A stretch of DNA of 8,253 nt from an uncultured Prevotella sp. (lineage in GTDB: Bacteria > Bacteroidota > Bacteroidia > Bacteroidales > Bacteroidaceae). The stretch is taken from positions 1-8,253 of the forward strand of contig CAKQFF010000084.1 of assembly GCA_934230685.1 (NCBI GenBank), written 5' to 3'. Below, piece after piece: positions 1 through 3,059 of the stretch; position 1 is the first letter of the stretch, and each line of letters begins with the position of its first letter. Under the pieces are notes generated by a model that worked only from the letters and a program-made list of their open reading frames with translations, did no database searches and was not told the DNA's origin. The position numbers and the translations under genes were made by a program.

Positions 1-501
1 GTGGGCGTTGCGGGGCTGGATGCCACGAAGCCCGCGCAGTCCGGTGCCACGCACAAGATTGAGGAGCACGGTCTCCACGCTGTCGTCGCGGTGATGGGCC
101 ACACAGATGTCGAGGGCAGCGATGTCCTGGCGCAGATTCTCGAAATAGGCGTAGCGCAGGTCGCGTGCAGCCATCTCGATGCTCACATGATGCAGGTCGG
201 CATAAGCCAGCGTGTCGAAGTGGACCACATGAAAGGGCACGCCAAGACGCTGGCAAAGCTCCTTGCAGAAGAGCTCGTCGCGCACCGACTCGTCGCCGCG
301 CAGATGGAAATTGCAATGGGCAGCGTCGACCTCCAAGTCAAGCTCCCGGGCCATAAGCCTCATCACAAGCAGCATAGCCACGCTGTCGGCTCCGCCAGAT
401 AGGGCCACAATATACTTTCCCCCCTTAACAAACAAATCGTGGACGGAGGCGAACCGTCGCACTCTGTCCACGAAATTCTCTATAATCTCTTTATTATTCA
501 T
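1..501 (-). CDS. tilS: tRNA(Ile)-lysidine synthetase TilS, N-terminal part (runs off the window)
   Basis: TilS uses ATP to attach lysine to the wobble cytidine (C34) of the CAU-anticodon tRNA-Ile, so that the tRNA reads AUA and is charged with isoleucine; it acts in the cytoplasm. The 167 visible residues carry the N-type ATP pyrophosphatase P-loop SGGADS at residues 35-40. They also carry the family segment HCNFHLRGDES at about 62-72, EMAARDLRYAYF in the middle, and HHRDDSVETVLLNLVRGTGLRGL near the window edge. These are hallmark TilS segments, in the right order. The ATG at 499-501 is the natural start: it gives about 30 residues before the P-loop, as usual in the family. No Shine-Dalgarno sequence is visible, which is normal for Bacteroidetes. 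The gene starts 26 bp after the stop of the rRNA methyltransferase gene on the same strand, so co-transcription is likely. The C-terminal tRNA-binding domains lie outside the window. Confidence 0.95.
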   Translation of the reverse strand, partial: MNNKEIIENFVDRVRRFASVHDLFVKGGKYIVALSGGADSVAMLLVMRLMARELDLEVDAAHCNFHLRGDESVRDELFCKELCQRLGVPFHVVHFDTLAYADLHHVSIEMAARDLRYAYFENLRQDIAALDICVAHHRDDSVETVLLNLVRGTGLRGLRGIQPRNAH

Positions 502-527
502 TGAATATTGAAGTTCTTGAATATCTT

Positions 528-1709
528 CTACTCCACATACAGCACCAGACCCTTGAGATACTCGCCCTCGGGATGATAGATGTTGATGGGATGGTCGGCA
601 GGCTGATGAATCTGGTGCAGGATGCGCACCTTGCGGTTGGCCTGCACGGCAGCCGTGAACACAGCGTTGCGGAAGTTCTCCTTCGACACAATCTGCGAGC
701 AGCTGAAGGTGAAGAGTATTCCGCCCGGCTTGATGCGCTGCAGTCCCTTCACGTTGAGGCGTGTGTAGCCCTTGAGAGCGTTGCGCAGGGCGGCGCGGTG
801 CTTGGCAAAAGCAGGCGGGTCGAGGATGATGAGGTCGTACATCTTGTCGTTGGCGTCGAGATACTTGAAGGCATCCTCGCAGAAAGCCGCGTGGCGGTCG
901 TCGCCGGGGAAGTTCATGGCGATGTTCTTGTTGGTCAGTTCCACAGCCTTGGCGCTGCTGTCCACCGAGTGCACGAGCTTTGCTCCGCCGCGCATGGCAT
1001 AAACCGAGAATCCGCCTGTGTAGCAGAACATGTTGAGCACGGAGCGGCCCTTGGAGTAGGTCTCGAGCAGGTGGCGGTTCTCGCGCTGGTCAACGAAGAA
1101 TCCCGTCTTCTGACCCTTGAGCCAGTCGATGTGGAAGTTGAGTCCGTTCTCCATAGCCACGTCGCTACCCATGGATCCGTAGATGAATCCGTTCTCGTGC
1201 TCGATGTCGGCCTTGTAGGGCAGAGTGGTCTCGCTCTTGTAGTAGACGTTGGCAATCTCGCCTCCAGCCACCTTCACGAGCGCCTGGCAAATCTCCATGC
1301 GGTAGACGTGCATTCCCACAGAGTGGGCCTGCATCACGGCTGTGTCGCCGTAGCAGTCGATGATGAGTCCGGGCAGGTTGTCGCCCTCGCCGTGCACGAG
1401 TCGGAATGTGTTGTTGTTCTCGCGTCCGATGAGTCCGATGGCCTTGCGCATCTGCCAAGCCGAGGCAAGACGCGACTCCCAGAACTCGGCGTCGATCTCC
1501 ACATCGCGAAACGAGAGCACTCGCACGGCGATGCTGCCAATCTGATACATGCCCACGGCGATGAAATCACCCGACGCGGTGAATACTCTCACCACCTCGC
1601 CTTCCTCCACGCCCTCGTCGATGTTGGCTACGGCTCCGGAGAATATCCAAGGATGAAAGCGCTTGAGGCTCTCTTCCTTACCTTTTTTCAAATATAATTT
1701 CTTGTACAT
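528..1709 (-). CDS. rlmI: RlmI-type 23S rRNA (cytosine-5) methyltransferase
   Basis: This class I SAM-dependent methyltransferase resembles Escherichia coli RlmI (YccW), which makes m5C1962 in 23S rRNA. The 393-residue length is close to the 396 of the E. coli enzyme. A PUA-like RNA-binding domain occupies about residues 1-75 (KRFHPWIFSGAV at 17-28). A central domain contains TGFFVDQRENR at 202-212. The SAM-binding motif I is VLNMFCYTGGFS at 224-235, motif IV is DLIILDPPAF at 292-301, and FTFSCS at 333-338 holds the conserved cysteine C337. The C-terminus QPADHPINIYHPEGEYLKG matches the family ending. The frame stays open 50 codons further upstream (to 1859), but that part is only translated TTTTGAATT repeat (IQNSK/LKIQNSK). 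The start MYKKLYLKKGKEES at 1707-1709 is therefore chosen because the PUA domain begins there. The substrate position in this organism is inferred from the family, not shown. Confidence 0.9.
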   Translation of the reverse strand: MYKKLYLKKGKEESLKRFHPWIFSGAVANIDEGVEEGEVVRVFTASGDFIAVGMYQIGSIAVRVLSFRDVEIDAEFWESRLASAWQMRKAIGLIGRENNNTFRLVHGEGDNLPGLIIDCYGDTAVMQAHSVGMHVYRMEICQALVKVAGGEIANVYYKSETTLPYKADIEHENGFIYGSMGSDVAMENGLNFHIDWLKGQKTGFFVDQRENRHLLETYSKGRSVLNMFCYTGGFSVYAMRGGAKLVHSVDSSAKAVELTNKNIAMNFPGDDRHAAFCEDAFKYLDANDKMYDLIILDPPAFAKHRAALRNALKGYTRLNVKGLQRIKPGGILFTFSCSQIVSKENFRNAVFTAAVQANRKVRILHQIHQPADHPINIYHPEGEYLKGLVLYVE

Positions 1710-1721
1710 ATTTTTAGAGTT

Positions 1722-1746
1722 TTGAATTTTGAGTTTTGAATTTTGA
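1722..1746 (+). repeat. Left 25-bp inverted repeat
   Basis: It reads TTGAATTTTGAGTTTTG and then AATTTTGA, and is the exact reverse complement of 2135-2159. Its left edge lies 12 bp upstream of the methyltransferase ATG (minus strand). Because the sequence is low-complexity, part of the match could come from the simple repeat unit rather than from a duplicated end. Confidence 0.7.
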
Positions 1747-1749
1747 ATT

Positions 1750-1764
1750 ATCGCCGTTGGCGAT
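1750..1764. repeat. Short palindrome ATCGCC-GTT-GGCGAT
   Basis: This is a perfect 6-bp stem with a 3-nt loop, directly after a TTTTGAATT unit (1741-1749) and followed by TTTGAG. Its counterpart at 2110-2124 sits in the same context in the opposite orientation, with the fifth stem pair flipped. Confidence 0.6.
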
Positions 1765-1797
1765 TTTGAGTTTTGAATTTTGAGTTTTGAGTTTTGA

Positions 1798-1817
1798 ATT
1801 GTTGCGCGGAGCACAAT
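1798..1817. repeat. Short imperfect palindrome after a TTTTGAATT unit
   Basis: ATTGT (1798-1802) pairs with ACAAT (1813-1817), with an inner GC/GC pairing around a bulge and a small GC-rich loop (GCGGA). It follows the TTTTGAATT unit at 1792-1800, the same arrangement as the palindromes at 1750 and 1839. Confidence 0.4.
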
Positions 1818-1838
1818 TATGAATTTTGAGTTTTGAAT

Positions 1839-1851
1839 TGTCAGCATGACA
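1839..1851. repeat. Short palindrome TGTCA-GCA-TGACA
   Basis: This perfect 5-bp stem with a 3-nt loop overlaps the end of the TTTTGAATT unit at 1831-1839. It marks the inner edge of the left AT-rich arm, where the GC-rich core region begins. Confidence 0.45.
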
Positions 1852-1892
1852 GTAAGCATAGCCAGGACGGGCTGCGCTCGGGGATGTTAGAG

Positions 1893-1986
1893 CTGCCCTT
1901 ACAGGGCGCGTTGTCCGTAAACACCTTATACCCAGGGCGATGCCCTGGGCTGTGGAAAAACTGCCCCTTCAGGGCGCATTGGACAA
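1893..1986. repeat. REP-like palindromic core (repeat - hairpin - repeat)
   Basis: Two near-identical direct repeats of about 21 bp (1893-1913 and 1961-1981, both of the form CTGCCC...CAGGGCGC) flank a perfect 8-bp hairpin, CCCAGGGC-GAT-GCCCTGGG (1931-1949). Each direct repeat is itself palindromic, for example GCCCT-TAC-AGGGC at 1895-1907. A 6-bp inverted pair, TTGTCC (1911-1916) and GGACAA (1981-1986), closes the unit. From memory, similar CCCAGGGC hairpins flanked by GCCCTGAAGGGC-type palindromes occur often between genes in Bacteroidetes, and REP-like elements are often linked to RAYT (IS200-like) transposases; no such gene is in this window. No U-tract follows the hairpin on either strand, so it is not a standard terminator. 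Confidence 0.6.
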
Positions 1987-1993
1987 TCTTGAG

Positions 1994-2029
1994 TTTTGAG
2001 TTTTTGATTTAAAAATTTCCAACTCAAAA
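1994..2029. repeat. 9-bp inverted repeat TTTTGAGTT / AACTCAAAA
   Basis: TTTTGAGTT at 1994-2002 and its reverse complement at 2021-2029 are separated by 18 AT-rich bases. This is where the repeat orientation switches from the left-arm sense (TTTTGAG) to the right-arm sense (CTCAAAA). Confidence 0.5.
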
Positions 2030-2106
2030 TTGAATAATTCTCAACTCAAAATTGAATAATTCTCAACTCAAAATTGAATAATTCTCAACTCAAAATTGAA
2101 TAATTC
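2021..2106. repeat. 22-bp tandem repeat, four copies
   Basis: Copies start at 2021, 2043, 2065 and 2087. The first three are identical 22-bp units beginning AACTCAAAATTGAA; the fourth matches for its 20 bp and then passes into AATTCAAAA. The unit contains the same CTCAAAA/ATTGAA words as the flanking arms, so it probably arose by tandem duplication of arm sequence. Exact identity suggests recent expansion. Confidence 0.85.
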
Positions 2107-2109
2107 AAA

Positions 2110-2124
2110 ATCGGCTTTGCCGAT
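2110..2124. repeat. Short palindrome ATCGGC-TTT-GCCGAT
   Basis: This is a perfect 6-bp stem with a 3-nt loop, flanked on both sides by AATTCAAAA (2102-2110 and 2125-2133). It mirrors the palindrome at 1750-1764, with one compensatory change in the stem. Confidence 0.6.
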
Positions 2125-2134
2125 AATTCAAAAC

Positions 2135-2159
2135 TCAAAATTCAAAACTCAAAATTCAA
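2135..2159 (-). repeat. Right 25-bp inverted repeat, overlapping the exonuclease 3' end
   Basis: This is the exact reverse complement of 1722-1746. It runs into the exonuclease gene: the last three residues (V-E-F) and the TGA stop at 2149-2151 are essentially repeat sequence (GTTGAATTTTGA read on the minus strand). Confidence 0.7.
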
Positions 2160-2769
2160 CATTCTTCAGCTCATAATCTCCCGTCGCCATCAGCCTCATT
2201 ATCTCCTCATAGAGATTGATGCACGCCCATGCGTCGATGGCTGCATACTCCTTCTGCTTGTCGCTGAGCACGTCGGCCTCCCAGTTGGTGAGGCGCTGGC
2301 GCTTGCTGATTTTCTCGCCGAAGAGGTTGGCGTAGAGTTTTTGCAGACTCTTGTCCTCGATGCCGAGGTTGCCAATGATGTCCTGGATGTCGATAAACCA
2401 TCCCGGCTTGAACTCCTCGCGGCGGTGGAGAGACATGAGGTCGTCGTGCCACGACAGGCCCACCATAGGCACGGTGGTGTTGCTGAGCAGACGCAGGAGC
2501 GATGGCGGCAGACCCAGATGGTTGAGACGGAAGAGGAAGCATTGCTCGCGCGTTGCCACTTGCAGAAGTGCCACCTTGTGGTTCTGCCCGCGCCTGAAGG
2601 CAGGCCGCGTCTCGGTGTCAACGCCCAGTATGTCGCACGATAGCAGATAGTCGACCACACGGTCGGCCTCGTACTCGTTGAGCACGACTGTGATTTTACC
2701 GGGAAACGCCACCAACGGCAACGTGTTGATCACAGCCTTGTCGAATTTATTGTATATTGTTTTTTTCAT
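2149..2769 (-). CDS. RNase D-like 3'-5' exonuclease (DEDDy family)
   Basis: This 206-residue, single-domain protein belongs to the DnaQ-like DEDD superfamily, which removes nucleotides from 3' ends with two metal ions. Exo I is GVDTETRPAF with the acidic pair D51 and E53. Exo II is the GLSWHDDL segment with D109 or D110. Exo III is the YxxxD motif Y175-AAI-D179 inside KEYAAIDAWACINLYEEI, which places it in the tyrosine (DEDDy) group with RNase D and the WRN exonuclease. NWEADVLSDKQ before Exo III is typical. There is no HRDC domain, so it is not full-length RNase D. The substrate (tRNA 3' ends, other RNA or DNA) cannot be told from sequence. The start at 2769 (MKKTIYNKFDKAV) is the first ATG; no Shine-Dalgarno is seen. 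The final codons and stop come from the right inverted repeat. It probably leads a minus-strand unit with rlmI and tilS. Confidence 0.85.
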   Translation of the reverse strand: MKKTIYNKFDKAVINTLPLVAFPGKITVVLNEYEADRVVDYLLSCDILGVDTETRPAFRRGQNHKVALLQVATREQCFLFRLNHLGLPPSLLRLLSNTTVPMVGLSWHDDLMSLHRREEFKPGWFIDIQDIIGNLGIEDKSLQKLYANLFGEKISKRQRLTNWEADVLSDKQKEYAAIDAWACINLYEEIMRLMATGDYELKNVEF

Positions 2770-2787
2770 CTTATCGTTATTGAAAGA

Positions 2788-2895
2788 TTACATCCTGCTT
2801 GTTTTGAAATCCAAAGACTTCATTTGAAAGAAATCCAAAGACTTCATTTGAAAGAAATCCAAAGACTTCATTTGAGGGAAATCCATTAATTTCAT
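2788..2895 (-). CDS. Possible 35-codon leader ORF made of 8-residue repeats (doubtful)
   Basis: An ATG at 2893-2895 opens a 35-residue frame ending at TAA 2788-2790, 18 bp before the exonuclease ATG. It is made of MKSLDFFQ units (two full copies plus degenerate first and last copies), because the 24-bp DNA repeat is a multiple of three. It would lie about 30 nt into a transcript started from the minus-strand promoter element at 2931-2938, where a leader peptide would sit. There is no ribosome-binding signal and no recognised family. A non-coding tandem repeat that happens to stay open is the more cautious reading. Confidence 0.15.
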   Translation of the reverse strand: MKLMDFPQMKSLDFFQMKSLDFFQMKSLDFKTSRM

Positions 2896-2923
2896 TTAAT
2901 GAAATCCATCGACTTCGTTGAAA
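2806..2923. repeat. 24-bp tandem repeat, five copies (last two degenerate)
   Basis: Units start at 2806, 2830, 2854, 2878 and 2901. The first two are identical; the third differs only in its last two bases. The shared beginning is GAAATCCAAAGACTTCATTT. The fourth and fifth copies are 23 bp and diverged, keeping GAAATCCAT. The fourth-fifth junction forms a palindrome, ATTTCATT-T-AATGAAAT, at 2889-2905. The array lies in the probable 5' leader of the exonuclease transcript. Confidence 0.85.
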
Positions 2924-2930
2924 GAATATG

Positions 2931-2938
2931 CAAAATTA
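2931..2938 (-). promoter_or_regulatory. Bacteroidetes-type -7 promoter element for the exonuclease gene
   Basis: Read on the minus strand this is TAATTTTG, an exact fit to the TAnnTTTG -7 consensus of the Bacteroidetes primary sigma factor. It points toward the exonuclease gene and would start a transcript near 2925, with a leader of about 155 nt. A clear TTTG at -33 is not visible, so the call is tentative. Confidence 0.45.
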
Positions 2939-2981
2939 GAAAAAAGTTATGAAATTATGGCTATTTACGAGTTTTTTCAAC

Positions 2982-2989
2982 TAATTTTG
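2982..2989 (+). promoter_or_regulatory. Bacteroidetes-type -7 promoter element for ftsK
   Basis: TAATTTTG matches TAnnTTTG exactly, 70 bp before the ftsK ATG. Transcription would begin at about 2994-2997. The -33 region lacks an obvious TTTG. It is the mirror image of the element at 2931-2938: together with one flanking base they form a perfect 9-bp inverted repeat (2931-2939 and 2981-2989). Confidence 0.5.
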
Positions 2990-2994
2990 TATTG

Positions 2995-3019
2995 AATAAA
3001 TCCGCAAACGCGATTTATT
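2995..3019 (+). promoter_or_regulatory. Stem-loop at the expected 5' end of the ftsK mRNA
   Basis: AATAAATC (2995-3002) and GATTTATT (3012-3019) form a perfect 8-bp stem around a 9-nt loop (CGCAAACGC). The expected transcription start falls at its left edge, so the message would begin with this hairpin, which could protect the 5' end. As DNA it could instead be an operator. No known RNA family is recognised. Confidence 0.4.
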
Positions 3020-3059
3020 TGAAACATAAACAGCAATTAAAGATATATATTCTGACAAA

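Larger units (their letters stand above)
1722..2159. repeat. MITE-like intergenic repeat element with 25-bp terminal inverted repeats
   Basis: This non-coding stretch fills the whole gap between the exonuclease and methyltransferase genes. It is bounded by perfect 25-bp inverted repeats at 1722-1746 and 2135-2159, both built from alternating TTTTGAATT and TTTTGAG units. From left to right it holds the left arm with three short palindromes (1750-1764, 1798-1817, 1839-1851), a GC-rich REP-like core (1893-1986), a mixed-orientation AT-rich stretch (1988-2020), a 22-bp tandem array (2021-2106), a fourth palindrome (2110-2124) and the right inverted repeat. No transposase is present and no target-site duplication was identified. 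It could be a non-autonomous mobile element, a pile-up of unrelated Bacteroidetes intergenic repeats, or a processing or attenuation structure between two genes of one transcript. The inverted repeats are seen directly; mobility is inference. Confidence 0.55.

Noticed and set aside
1..402. 133-codon plus-strand frame from the window edge
   Set aside because: It is the antisense shadow of tilS, whose P-loop and other motifs are unmistakable.
501..1697. 398-codon open frame on the plus strand
   Set aside because: It lies antisense to rlmI, is rich in H/V/L/A/E from reversed GC-rich codons, shows no family motif, and the minus frame carries clear catalytic motifs.
1931..1949. Intrinsic terminator between the exonuclease and rlmI genes
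   Set aside because: The stem is strong, but no run of T follows it on either strand.
1861..1990. Small protein encoded in the GC-rich core
   Set aside because: Such palindromic repeats often yield spurious short ORFs with a GRCPG-type peptide; there is no start signal or family support here.
2021..2106. CRISPR array
   Set aside because: The units abut with no unique spacers and are only 22 bp; no cas genes are near. The same applies to the 24-bp array at 2806-2923.
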